A stretch of 64,000 nucleotides of DNA from an uncultured Mobilibacterium sp. (GTDB lineage Bacteria; Bacillota; Clostridia; Peptostreptococcales; Anaerovoracaceae), in NCBI GenBank assembly GCA_947254375.1, contig CAMYCF010000005.1, positions 1 to 64,000 of the forward strand, in the 5' to 3' direction. Below the pieces are notes generated by a model, which was not told where the DNA came from, made no database searches, and worked only from the letters and a program-made list of their open reading frames with translations. Of the stretch, positions 33,536 through 42,092 are shown piece after piece (the stretch's first letter is position 1; every line of letters begins with the position of its first letter). The position numbers and the translations under genes are program-made.

Positions 33536-35212
33536 ATGGAACACTGCCTGAGATTGAAAAAATCGAATTGTAAAAACTGCCACAAATGCATAAGGCACTG
33601 CCCGGTAAAAGCGATCCGCTTTTCGGGAGACCAGGCGCACATAATAGCCGACGAATGTATTTTGTGCGGTCAATGTTTCGTTGTCTGTCCTCAGAACGCG
33701 AAGAGGATACAGGACGACACCGAGCGGGTAAAAGTCATGATAAAAAGCGGCGTCCCCGTTTACGCGAGCCTTGCCCCTTCCTTTATAGCGAACTACAGGG
33801 GAAGCGGCATCGACGCCATGCGCGACGCCCTCAAAAAACTCGGCTTCACCGACGCTGAAGAGACGGCGATCGGCGCTACGATAGTAAAACGCGAATACGA
33901 CAGGATCGTCGAGGAGGGCAACGAAAGTATCGTCATATCTTCGTGCTGCGCCTCCGTTGACCTGCTTATACAGAAGCACTTCCCGCAGCTCCTGAACCGC
34001 CTCGCCGACATCGCATCGCCGATGCAGGCTCATGCCGTAGATATAAAAATGAGGCATCCTGACGCGAAGGTCGTGTTCATCGGACCGTGCGTAGCAAAGA
34101 AGGATGAAGCGGCGAGGTACGGCGATATCGTCGACGCCGCACTCACATTCGAAGAACTGACGAAGTGGATGGAAGACGACTGCGCAGTCCCTGAGAAAAC
34201 TATGGACGAAAACGACGAAAGCCTCGCGAGGTTTTTCCCGGTCGCCGGCGGCATCCTCAAGACGATGAACAAAAAAGCGGAGGACTACATGTACATGGTC
34301 TGCGACGGAGTCGAGAACTGCCTGGCAGCCCTGGAAGATATCGAAAAGGGTGAGATAGACCACTGTTTTATCGAGATGTCCGCCTGCACGGGGAGCTGTG
34401 TGAACGGGCCCGTCATGGCGAAATACCGTGCGGAGCCGGTGCGCGACTACATCTCGGTCGCGAGATACGCGGGGAGCAAAGATTTTCCGGTCGAACAGCC
34501 TAAGCTCAGCACCATACACAAGAACTTCGAGATGCTCAAGAAGAAGGAATACATCCCGAATGAGGATCAGATAAAAAGCATCCTCCGCCAGATGGGTAAA
34601 AACTCACCGGAGGACGAGCTCAACTGCGAGACGTGCGGCTACCACACCTGTCGCGACAAGGCTATAGCCGTATATCAGGGGAAGGCTGAGATAACGATGT
34701 GCCTGCCTTACCTCCGCGAAAGATCGGAAAGCCTTTCGAACATCGCGTTCGACAACACGCCTAACGGCATCGTCGTTGTAAACGAGCTCCTCGAGATACA
34801 GCAGATAAATCCTGCGGCCTGCGAGCTGATGAACATACGCTCGCCTAAAGACGTCCTCGGCGACGGCGTCGTATCGATACTCGATCCGAAGCCGTTCTTC
34901 GACGCACTCGATAATAAGTCCACGATAAGGGAGAGGGTATACCTCGCCGAATACGAGAAGCACGTCGAGCAGACCGTCATCTACGACGCGGCATATCACA
35001 TGATATTCTGCCTCCTCCGCGACGTCAGCGAAAACGAGGAAGCGCGCGTCAGGAAGGAAGAGATGAGGCTCCAGACGACCGAGATCGCGGACAAGGTCGT
35101 CGAAAAACAGATGAGGATAGTACAGGAGATCGCGTCGCTCCTCGGCGAGACGACGGCGGAGACGAAGATCGCGCTGACGCAGCTGAAGGAATCGATGTCG
35201 GACGACGAGTGA
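33536..35212 (+). CDS. Sensory-type [FeFe] hydrogenase with PAS domain
   Basis: The 558-residue protein begins with two [4Fe-4S] motifs (CKNCHKCIRHCP and CILCGQCFVVCP, residues about 14-58). The H-cluster region has three Cys motifs: SSCCASVD (about 135), GPCVAKKDEA (about 183) and MSACTGSCVNG (about 281). They are variants of TSCCPxW, MPCxxKxxE and ACxxGCxxGG, as in group C (HydS) proteins. Then comes CETCGYHTC-type FeS (about 363) and a PAS domain (about 395-500). No partner diaphorase genes are adjacent, so hydrogen sensing or redox signalling is likelier than bulk catalysis. GGGAGG precedes ATG 33536. The phosphatase gene follows. Confidence 0.87.
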   Translation: MEHCLRLKKSNCKNCHKCIRHCPVKAIRFSGDQAHIIADECILCGQCFVVCPQNAKRIQDDTERVKVMIKSGVPVYASLAPSFIANYRGSGIDAMRDALKKLGFTDAEETAIGATIVKREYDRIVEEGNESIVISSCCASVDLLIQKHFPQLLNRLADIASPMQAHAVDIKMRHPDAKVVFIGPCVAKKDEAARYGDIVDAALTFEELTKWMEDDCAVPEKTMDENDESLARFFPVAGGILKTMNKKAEDYMYMVCDGVENCLAALEDIEKGEIDHCFIEMSACTGSCVNGPVMAKYRAEPVRDYISVARYAGSKDFPVEQPKLSTIHKNFEMLKKKEYIPNEDQIKSILRQMGKNSPEDELNCETCGYHTCRDKAIAVYQGKAEITMCLPYLRERSESLSNIAFDNTPNGIVVVNELLEIQQINPAACELMNIRSPKDVLGDGVVSILDPKPFFDALDNKSTIRERVYLAEYEKHVEQTVIYDAAYHMIFCLLRDVSENEEARVRKEEMRLQTTEIADKVVEKQMRIVQEIASLLGETTAETKIALTQLKESMSDDE

Positions 35213-35253
35213 TCCGGCGGACGCCACCTGCGATTTAGAATTCAGAGGTAAAA

Positions 35254-36426
35254 ATGAACGACCTAACCATCGACATTGGCTATAAAAGCATAAACCACTA
35301 CGGCGAGCAGCTCTGCGGCGACCACGTGGACATAATCGATCAGGGGGCAAACTCCAAACTGATCGTTTTAGCCGACGGCCTCGGCAGCGGCGTGAAAGCG
35401 AATATTTTATCGACGCTCACCTCGAAGATCATCTCAACGATGATGGCGGAGGGGATGCCGCTCGAGTCGTGCGTGAGGACGATGGCGTCTACCCTGCCGA
35501 CGCACTCAGAGTACGGCGTCGCGTACTCGACTTTTACCATAATACACATCAAAGACAACGAGACAGCCGAGCTCATACAGTTCGACGACCCGCACATAAT
35601 TTTTATACGCGACCTCATCCACCGCGACTACGAGAAGGTGGAGCACGAGATCGACGGTAAGAAGATATACAGGTCGATAATCGATCTGCAGGAGGGCGAC
35701 ATTTTGCTCGCCATGAGCGACGGCTGCCCGCACGCCAACTCGGATATCGCGTACAACATGGACTGGCAGAGCGACGATATCGCTGAGTTCATCGAGACGA
35801 TAGCGCACGTCGGATATCCGGCAAAAACGCTGGCCGGCATCCTGGTCGACGAGTGCGACAGGCTTTACGGCGGCAAGCCGCTTGACGACGCGACGGCGTG
35901 TATCGTCAGGGTGATAAAAAGACAGCAGGTCAACCTTCTTTTCGGTCCGCCCGCGAACAGGGACGACTGCGACCGCATGATGTCGCTCTTCTTTTCGAAA
36001 AAAGGAAAGCACATCATATGCGGAGGCACGACCGCCTCTATCGCGGCTGAATATCTCGGGACCGATGTCGTCAGTACGAACTCGAAGATAAGCGGCGAAC
36101 TGCCGCCTCCGTCGGAGATAAAAGGCGTCGACCTCGTCACCGAAGGCGTCGTCACCATGGATAAAATACTGAAGAACGCGAAGGCCTTCCTCGACGATGA
36201 GAACGCGATCTCGAACTGGGACTTCGAGAAGGACCCGGCCGCGATTGCGAGCAGGATGCTTTTCGAGGACGCGACGGACATCCATCTTTTTATCGGAAAA
36301 GCGGTGAATCCGGCGCACAGCGAGATGCAGGGCGATTATAAGTACATGATGAAAATGAGCCTGGCCGACGAGCTTGAGACCTGCCTGAAGAAGATGGGCA
36401 AAAAAGTGACGACGAGCTATTTTTAG
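35254..36426 (+). CDS. SpoIIE-type PP2C phosphatase paired with the hydrogenase
   Basis: The first 225 residues are a SpoIIE/PP2C Ser/Thr phosphatase: LIVLADGLGSGVKAN supplies the metal-binding Asp and Gly, then MSDGCPHAN and the late DDATACIVRV. The remaining 165 residues (from about GPPANRDDCDRM) form a separate alpha/beta domain that I do not recognise. The gene lies 41 bases after the sensory hydrogenase in the same operon, with GAGG before ATG 35254. Phosphatases of this type are known neighbours of HydS hydrogenases, so it is a likely output of hydrogen or redox sensing; the target phosphoprotein is not in the window. Confidence 0.85.
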   Translation: MNDLTIDIGYKSINHYGEQLCGDHVDIIDQGANSKLIVLADGLGSGVKANILSTLTSKIISTMMAEGMPLESCVRTMASTLPTHSEYGVAYSTFTIIHIKDNETAELIQFDDPHIIFIRDLIHRDYEKVEHEIDGKKIYRSIIDLQEGDILLAMSDGCPHANSDIAYNMDWQSDDIAEFIETIAHVGYPAKTLAGILVDECDRLYGGKPLDDATACIVRVIKRQQVNLLFGPPANRDDCDRMMSLFFSKKGKHIICGGTTASIAAEYLGTDVVSTNSKISGELPPPSEIKGVDLVTEGVVTMDKILKNAKAFLDDENAISNWDFEKDPAAIASRMLFEDATDIHLFIGKAVNPAHSEMQGDYKYMMKMSLADELETCLKKMGKKVTTSYF

Positions 36427-36494
36427 TGCAAAAGCGAAGGCGGCTGTTTCTGCGGGTAGTGACGGCCGGCCGTTTTTAGGGGGAGCGGACCGAC

Positions 36495-37817
36495 ATGGAA
36501 CAGATTTCCATATTCGATAAAAATAAAGACATGAAGCCGCTGGCGGCGCGTATGAGGCCGCGCGACCTGAGCGAGATAATCGGTCAGAAACATCTGCTCG
36601 GCGAGGGCAAGGTGCTGGCCCGCATGATCGAGGACGACTCGGTGCCGTCGATGATCTTCTGGGGGCCGCCGGGCGTCGGGAAGACGACGATCGCGAGGGT
36701 GATCGCTAACACGACTGAAGCGGATTTTATGGATTTTTCCGCGGTGACCGGCAGCATCAAAGATGTCAAGACGGCGATGAAGCAGGCGGAGGCGTCGGCG
36801 CGGTTCGGCAGACGGACGATCGTTTTCGTGGACGAGATACACAGGTTCAACAAGGCGCAGCAGGACGCGTTCCTGCCTTTCGTCGAAAAGGGAAGCATCG
36901 TCCTCATCGGTGCGACGACGGAGAACCCTTCTTTTGAGATAAACGGAGCATTGCTTTCGCGCTGCAAGGTGTTCGTGCTCGAACGCCTGAGCGAGGAGGA
37001 CATCGAACTCCTTATAAAAAGGGCGCTCACGGACGAGCGCGGCTTCGGCGACAGGAAGATCGACATCTCGGATGACCTCATATCCATGATCGCGGTATTC
37101 GCGAACGGAGATGCGAGGACGGCTCTTTCAACTCTCGAAATGGTCGTGCTGAACGGCGAAGTTTCGGGCGATGTGACGAAGATCACGAAGGACACGATCG
37201 AGCAGTGCATCTCAAAGAAGTCGCTTCTCTACGATAAAAAAGGCGAGGAACACTACAACCTCATTTCGGCTCTTCATAAATCGATGAGGAACTCCGACCC
37301 GGACGCGGCCGTGTACTGGCTGGCCCGCATGCTCGAAGCGGGAGAGGATCCGCTCTATATAGCGAGGCGGATAGTCAGGTTCGCGTCGGAGGACATCGGA
37401 CTTGCGGACCCGAATGCTATGAGCGTGGCCGTGGCCGCATATCAGGCGAGCCATTTTATCGGAATGCCGGAGTGCTCGGTCAACCTTACGGAGGCGGTCG
37501 TGTATATGTCGATATCTCCGAAGTCGAACGCTATGGAGACGGCATATCTTTCAGCCAAAAGGGACGCACTCGAGAGCATCGCCGAACCTGTGCCGCTCCA
37601 CATCCGAAACGCTCCGACGAAGCTGATGAAGGAGATCGGATACGGCGAGGGATATAAGTACGCTCACGACTACGAGGAAAAGCTCACGTCGATGACGTGC
37701 CTTCCGGAAAACCTGGAAGGCCGTACTTACTACGATCCGACGGATCAGGGGCGCGAGGCCGCGTACAGGGAGAGGCTCGAAAAGATAAAAAAGTGGAAGC
37801 GTGAACACAGGGACTGA
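36495..37817 (+). CDS. rarA: Replication-associated recombination protein RarA (MgsA)
   Basis: This 440-residue AAA+ ATPase of clamp-loader type has Walker A GPPGVGKTT (about residue 57) and Walker B FVDEIHRF. The GATTENPSFEINGALLSRC sensor-1 region is diagnostic for RarA/WRNIP1. A C-terminal tetramerisation domain (MLEAGEDPLYIARRIVR) follows. It acts at stalled replication forks with single-strand binding protein. AGGGGGAG precedes ATG 36495. It is 68 bases behind the phosphatase and may be read from the same transcript; a weak GACC/GGTC hairpin with T6 follows near 37869-37887. Confidence 0.93.
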   Translation: MEQISIFDKNKDMKPLAARMRPRDLSEIIGQKHLLGEGKVLARMIEDDSVPSMIFWGPPGVGKTTIARVIANTTEADFMDFSAVTGSIKDVKTAMKQAEASARFGRRTIVFVDEIHRFNKAQQDAFLPFVEKGSIVLIGATTENPSFEINGALLSRCKVFVLERLSEEDIELLIKRALTDERGFGDRKIDISDDLISMIAVFANGDARTALSTLEMVVLNGEVSGDVTKITKDTIEQCISKKSLLYDKKGEEHYNLISALHKSMRNSDPDAAVYWLARMLEAGEDPLYIARRIVRFASEDIGLADPNAMSVAVAAYQASHFIGMPECSVNLTEAVVYMSISPKSNAMETAYLSAKRDALESIAEPVPLHIRNAPTKLMKEIGYGEGYKYAHDYEEKLTSMTCLPENLEGRTYYDPTDQGREAAYRERLEKIKKWKREHRD

Positions 37818-38027
37818 CGGCGAAATGTCAGCGGGACTGACGGCGCTGCATGTGAAGAGGATCGACGGGAGACCGGCGGTCTTTTTTATCGCGCTGAAGC
37901 AACATTGAAAAGTTTGGATACAATTAAACGACATTATAGAAAAAGTGTATTTATACGGCGCAAAAATATGGAGTATAATCTGCTCAGTATGTTGGAAAGA
38001 CACCAAAAATCTATTTAGGAGGGAAGA

Positions 38028-39881
38028 ATGAAAGCAAAGAGATTTTCAGTCAAATTAGCTGTTTCTGCGATGGCGGCCATGATGATAGCAGTATCGTTGC
38101 CGGTATACGCTTTTGCGGGTGAATCGACACCAAGCGCAACGCCTGCAGTGAGCGGGACGGAAAATACGGAAGCTGTCGTAAGACACGTCGTAAAATCCCC
38201 GAAGCCGCCTTACAAAGAGTCTCAGTTCGAGATACTCTACAACAAGGACAAGTCGACGATCAAAGGCATGCCTGTCGTAGATGCGACTACGGGACAGAAG
38301 ATAGAAAAGCCGATAAAATTCGTTTTCTGGAACGCTACGCGTCAGACATACGAGACGACCGTAACTTCCGCGAACGGCGTCCTGCCTGACGTTCAGGTAT
38401 TCAACGATAACAGCTATATAGTGTATGCAGAAGATCAGGAATATGATTTTGATAACAACGCTTACATCATTTGGAGCACCGAGCACAACGGTCTCATAAA
38501 TGACAGAAGCAAAAATGCAAGCAATCCGGATGCGGTCACAAAATTTGCATTGACCAAAAAGGCGAAGCCGACAGAAAAGGCTGAGCAGAACCGCGTAACT
38601 ACGGAGTTCACGTGCTTCTGCTGGTACGGCGGAGATTTTGAAGATGACGGCTATGACTGGGCAGAAGCGAACGCCACTCTCGTATTCACGAGCCCGTTCG
38701 ACAAGGTCGAAGTGCCGCTGAAGTCAAATTATGTAAAAGTAGATCTTCTGGAAGATATGGCTTACGTAGTATCGGTAAAAAGCGATAAGATTGGGACTTT
38801 CCCTTATCCGGTAGTAGTAAAAGACCATTCGGAGCGCAACAATCCTAAACTGCCGTACAACCACATGAGCTGTGCCCCGAAGAGCGAAATTTACTTTTAC
38901 GAAAAGGGTGATAAAACTTTCAAAGTATCGAAGTACCTCGGAACACTTACGAGCGTAAGCGGTAAGACAACGGTAGAGGGATGGAATTTCGACCCGAGAA
39001 AACTCCCTTGGCCGTCACAGAAACAGGACACACCGAGATATGCTCTCAACGAAAAGAGCGTCGATAAGAATATCGCAAAGGGCTTCGCCGGCGACTTCGA
39101 TGTACTCGACATACATACTGTCAACATGGCAAGGATCGAGCGTTCGAAACTTCAGCTGTCTGATTTCAGCGATCCGTTCAAGATAACGACCGCGATCCCT
39201 GAGGGCAAGACGGTAAAGAAGGTATCATATATCGATGACGAAGGAAAAGTCGTACCTCTCGAATTCACGCAGACGAACGACAATAAGATCAAGTTCGACA
39301 TGAGATCGCTGTCCGTACATCCTGTCATCATCCAGTACGGTACGAACGATACAAACATCACATTCAAGAATGTTGCAGGCGACGGATCCTCGTGGGAAAA
39401 GGGAAGCAAGGATGCTCTCGATTTCACATATGCGACAGAGGGTGCTGCCGAGGATAAGAGCGAGGCGCTGTTCAGCGGCCTTGAGGTAGACGGAAAGGCA
39501 CTCGATGCTTCCGCATATTCCTACGCAGGTCCGAACCTTAAAGTTTCGCTTCCTGCCGCTTATCTCGAAACGTTGGCTGAAGGCAAGCACACCGTAAAAG
39601 CGTTGTTCAATGCCGGTACTGCATCGGTATCTTCGGAGTTCACTGTAACGAAGAAAGAAGTTATCAACGACGACAACACCGGAACGACGGGCAACGACCA
39701 TCCGGGAACGGTCGACAACGGTAAAACTTCGGATAAGAGCAAGAGCGCGGCTAAAAACAGCACTGCCGTAAATACCGGAGACAACAGCGGTATCTTCATG
39801 TACATGGGGATTTTAGCGGCGGCTGCAGCACTTTTGGCAGCATACGCTCTCAGAAAGAAAAATCTCTTAAATGAGAAATAA
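38028..39881 (+). CDS. Secreted surface protein with X2-like domain and C-terminal membrane anchor
   Basis: Signal peptide, residues 1-31 (KLAVSAMAAMMIAVSLPVYA then AFA cleavage). A 580-residue extracellular part follows; residues about 470-550 end with SYAGPNLKVSLPAAYLETL and GKHTVKALFNAG, matching the X2/CBM_X2 immunoglobulin-like domain. Its C-terminus is a Thr/Lys/Asn spacer with VNTGDNS, one membrane helix and RKKN. It is like a sortase substrate tail but without the LPxTG Leu-Pro. The middle region (about 40-450) I do not recognise. Adhesion or carbohydrate binding is possible. TATAAT lies at 37974-37979 and AGGAGGG before ATG 38028. The lipoprotein gene overlaps its end by 11 bases. 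Confidence 0.7.
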   Translation: MKAKRFSVKLAVSAMAAMMIAVSLPVYAFAGESTPSATPAVSGTENTEAVVRHVVKSPKPPYKESQFEILYNKDKSTIKGMPVVDATTGQKIEKPIKFVFWNATRQTYETTVTSANGVLPDVQVFNDNSYIVYAEDQEYDFDNNAYIIWSTEHNGLINDRSKNASNPDAVTKFALTKKAKPTEKAEQNRVTTEFTCFCWYGGDFEDDGYDWAEANATLVFTSPFDKVEVPLKSNYVKVDLLEDMAYVVSVKSDKIGTFPYPVVVKDHSERNNPKLPYNHMSCAPKSEIYFYEKGDKTFKVSKYLGTLTSVSGKTTVEGWNFDPRKLPWPSQKQDTPRYALNEKSVDKNIAKGFAGDFDVLDIHTVNMARIERSKLQLSDFSDPFKITTAIPEGKTVKKVSYIDDEGKVVPLEFTQTNDNKIKFDMRSLSVHPVIIQYGTNDTNITFKNVAGDGSSWEKGSKDALDFTYATEGAAEDKSEALFSGLEVDGKALDASAYSYAGPNLKVSLPAAYLETLAEGKHTVKALFNAGTASVSSEFTVTKKEVINDDNTGTTGNDHPGTVDNGKTSDKSKSAAKNSTAVNTGDNSGIFMYMGILAAAAALLAAYALRKKNLLNEK

Positions 39882-40413
39882 GAAGTGTATACTTTCAGTC
39901 ATTCTGATCTGCTCGCTCATTTTTACCGCGGCCTGCGCTTCAGGCAAAGGGAGTTCGCATAACGAAAAAAAGAAATCCCGAACGCAGGTAGAAAAAGAGA
40001 AAAAGAGCAAAGGCGGAACCGATAAAAAGGATCCGGAACGGGCTTCGGAAAAATCCGAGAATAAAAGCACCGACTCCAAAAAGAGCAGCACCGGAGCCAA
40101 ATCAGAGAGCGAAAAATCTTCCGCAAAAAAAGGATCGGACGGGAAAACCACGACAAGGAAGAAACACTGGGTGCCGGCGACGACCAAGGAGGTCTACCAT
40201 GCGGCGGAGACCCACGAGAAACGCTATATCGATCACTATACGTGTCAGTGCGGAGCGGTTTTTAAAACCAGGACGGAGTGGACGAACCACAGGCCCGTTC
40301 CGTGAGACCGCAACCACACCTATGCGATTCCGACATGGGTAACCGTTACCGTAGTAGACAAACCGGCGTATACCACTACCGAAGAAGTTCCGGGACATTG
40401 TGAATACGACTGA
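39871..40413 (+). CDS. Lipoprotein with an internal in-frame TGA
   Basis: The gene starts at ATG 39871 inside the upstream gene. A lipoprotein signal (ICSLIFTAAC, Cys about residue 23) is followed by a Lys/Ser/Glu-rich spacer and a folded part with a CxCGAVF zinc-finger-like motif and H residues. The frame meets TGA at 40303-40305 right after HRPVP. It then continues open to TGA 40411 with sense that looks coding: DRNHTYAIPTWVTVTVVDKP, then AYTTTEEVPGHCEYD. The pattern C-x-C...H...[TGA]...H suggests the TGA replaces a Cys codon. Options: nonsense mutation, readthrough, or selenocysteine in a species with selenium genes 6 kb away. No clear SECIS hairpin is visible by eye. If TGA stops, the gene is 39871-40305. 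Confidence 0.6.
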
Positions 40414-40433
40414 GCGAAAAAGCGAAAAGCAGA

Positions 40434-40466
40434 AAAAGCGCACGATGCTGTATCGCGCGCTTTTAT
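40434..40466. terminator. Bidirectional-looking terminator hairpin
   Basis: AAAAGCGC (40434-40441) pairs with GCGCTTTT (40457-40464), giving an A-stretch before and T-stretch after the stem, as expected for a terminator in either direction. Confidence 0.65.
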
Positions 40467-40485
40467 CATATAAAGGAAAGTTTGG

Positions 40486-40515
40486 TTGTTGAACGAGCAT
40501 TCATTGTGATATAAT
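40486..40515 (+). promoter_or_regulatory. asnS promoter
   Basis: TTGTTG (40486-40491), an 18-base spacer and a perfect TATAAT (40510-40515), 80 bases before the start codon. No T-box leader is seen between them. Confidence 0.6.
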
Positions 40516-40595
40516 CAACAAGTCAGATTTATTGAAGAATACAATAAAAACGGCTTATTTTACGGCCGTGTGCCGAAGAAAGGAAAGTCTTTGAG

Positions 40596-41990
40596 ATGAT
40601 AGGACCGGAAATCAGAGATCTGTTCAGGAAACAGGGAGAATACGATAACGAAAAAGTATGCGTGAAAGGCTGGATCAGGAACAATCGAAGCAGCAACAGT
40701 TTCGGTTTTATCGAACTCAATGACGGGACTTTTTTCAAGCCGGTGCAGGTCGTATACGAAGCCGATAAATTGGATAACTATTCGGAGATCGCTAAAGCCC
40801 GCATCGCGGCGGGCATCGAGGTAAAAGGCACGCTCGTGCCGACGCCGGAGGCGAAGCAGCCGTTCGAGATAAAAGCGGACGAAATAACGATCGAGGCGGA
40901 CTCCGATCCCGATTATCCGCTCCAGAATAAAAGGCACAGCATGGAGTTCCTCAGGGACATCGCGTACCTGCGTCCGAGGAGCAACACTTTTTCCGCGGTG
41001 TTCAGGGTAAGGAGCATCGTAGCTTTTGCGATACATAAGTTTTTCCAGGAGAGAGGTTTCGTGTATGCGCACTCCCCGATCATAACGGGAAGCGACTGCG
41101 AAGGCGCGGGCGAAATGTTCAGGGTAACGACGCTCGACCTCAATGACATACCGAGGACGGAAGACGGGAAGATCGACTTTTCGGAGGACTTTTTCGGGCA
41201 CGAAACGAACCTGACGGTATCGGGACAGTTAGAAGGCGAGGCGATGGCTCTCGCGTTCAAGAAGATATACACGTTCGGGCCGACTTTTAGGGCTGAGAAC
41301 TCGAACACGGCGAGGCACGCATCGGAGTTCTGGATGATCGAGCCTGAGATCGCTTTTGCGGAATTGGCAGACAACATGCAGCTCGCCGAGGACATGGTAA
41401 AATACATAATCAGATATACGCTCGAGAACGCACCTGAAGAGATGGAGTTTTTCAACAAATTCATCGACAAGGGGCTGCTCGACAGACTGCAGCACATCGT
41501 CGATTCCGATTTCGACCGCGTCACATATACAGGAGCAGTCGAGATCCTGCAGAAGGCGGATGCGGACTTCGTATATCCGGTCGAGTGGGGCATCGACCTT
41601 CAGACGGAACACGAAAGGTATCTCACGGAGCAGGTATTTAAGAAACCGATCTTCGTAACGGACTACCCGAAGGAGATCAAGGCGTTTTACATGAGGCTCA
41701 ACGACGACAACAAGACCGTAGCGGCGTGCGACATGCTCGTTCCGGGCGTCGGAGAAATCGTCGGCGGAAGCCAGAGAGAAGAGAGACTCGATGTCCTTCT
41801 GAGAAGGATGAAAGAGATGGGTGTTGAGGGAGACGCCTACGACTGGTACATCGACCTCAGAAGGTACGGCGGAGTAAAACACTCCGGATTCGGCCTCGGC
41901 TTCGAGAGGATCATCATGTACATGACGGGCATGAGCAACATCAGAGACGTGCTGCCGTTCCCTCGTACGCCGAAGAACGCGAAATTCTAG
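40596..41990 (+). CDS. asnS: Asparagine-tRNA ligase
   Basis: This 464-residue class II synthetase has an N-terminal OB-fold anticodon domain (about 15-110; VCVKGWIRNNRSSNSFGFIELNDG region), motif 2 FRAENSNTARHASEFWMIEPE, and motif 3 GFGLGFERIIMYMTG. The SEFWMIEPEIAF and ITGSDCEGAGEMF segments separate AsnRS from AspRS. It charges tRNA-Asn in the cytoplasm. It has its own TATAAT promoter. Glutamine and asparagine charging are both direct in this organism, since glnS is also present. Confidence 0.95.
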   Translation: MIGPEIRDLFRKQGEYDNEKVCVKGWIRNNRSSNSFGFIELNDGTFFKPVQVVYEADKLDNYSEIAKARIAAGIEVKGTLVPTPEAKQPFEIKADEITIEADSDPDYPLQNKRHSMEFLRDIAYLRPRSNTFSAVFRVRSIVAFAIHKFFQERGFVYAHSPIITGSDCEGAGEMFRVTTLDLNDIPRTEDGKIDFSEDFFGHETNLTVSGQLEGEAMALAFKKIYTFGPTFRAENSNTARHASEFWMIEPEIAFAELADNMQLAEDMVKYIIRYTLENAPEEMEFFNKFIDKGLLDRLQHIVDSDFDRVTYTGAVEILQKADADFVYPVEWGIDLQTEHERYLTEQVFKKPIFVTDYPKEIKAFYMRLNDDNKTVAACDMLVPGVGEIVGGSQREERLDVLLRRMKEMGVEGDAYDWYIDLRRYGGVKHSGFGLGFERIIMYMTGMSNIRDVLPFPRTPKNAKF

Positions 41991-42092
41991 GGGCAAAACT
42001 TTTAGGGGCCCAAGCGCCCGCGATAAAAATGGCTTTTTTAGCGAATGCTATTATCTATAAAACAATCAAATATTTTTTAGGAGGATCGATGA

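Noticed and set aside
40303..40305. UGA used generally as Trp or Gly in this organism
   Set aside because: Many intact genes here end at TGA exactly where homologues end, and Trp is encoded by TGG throughout.
40516..40595. T-box riboswitch before asnS (also checked before proS, cysS and glnS)
   Set aside because: Leaders are short and contain no T-box-like TGGN anti-terminator bulge sequence or specifier hairpin.
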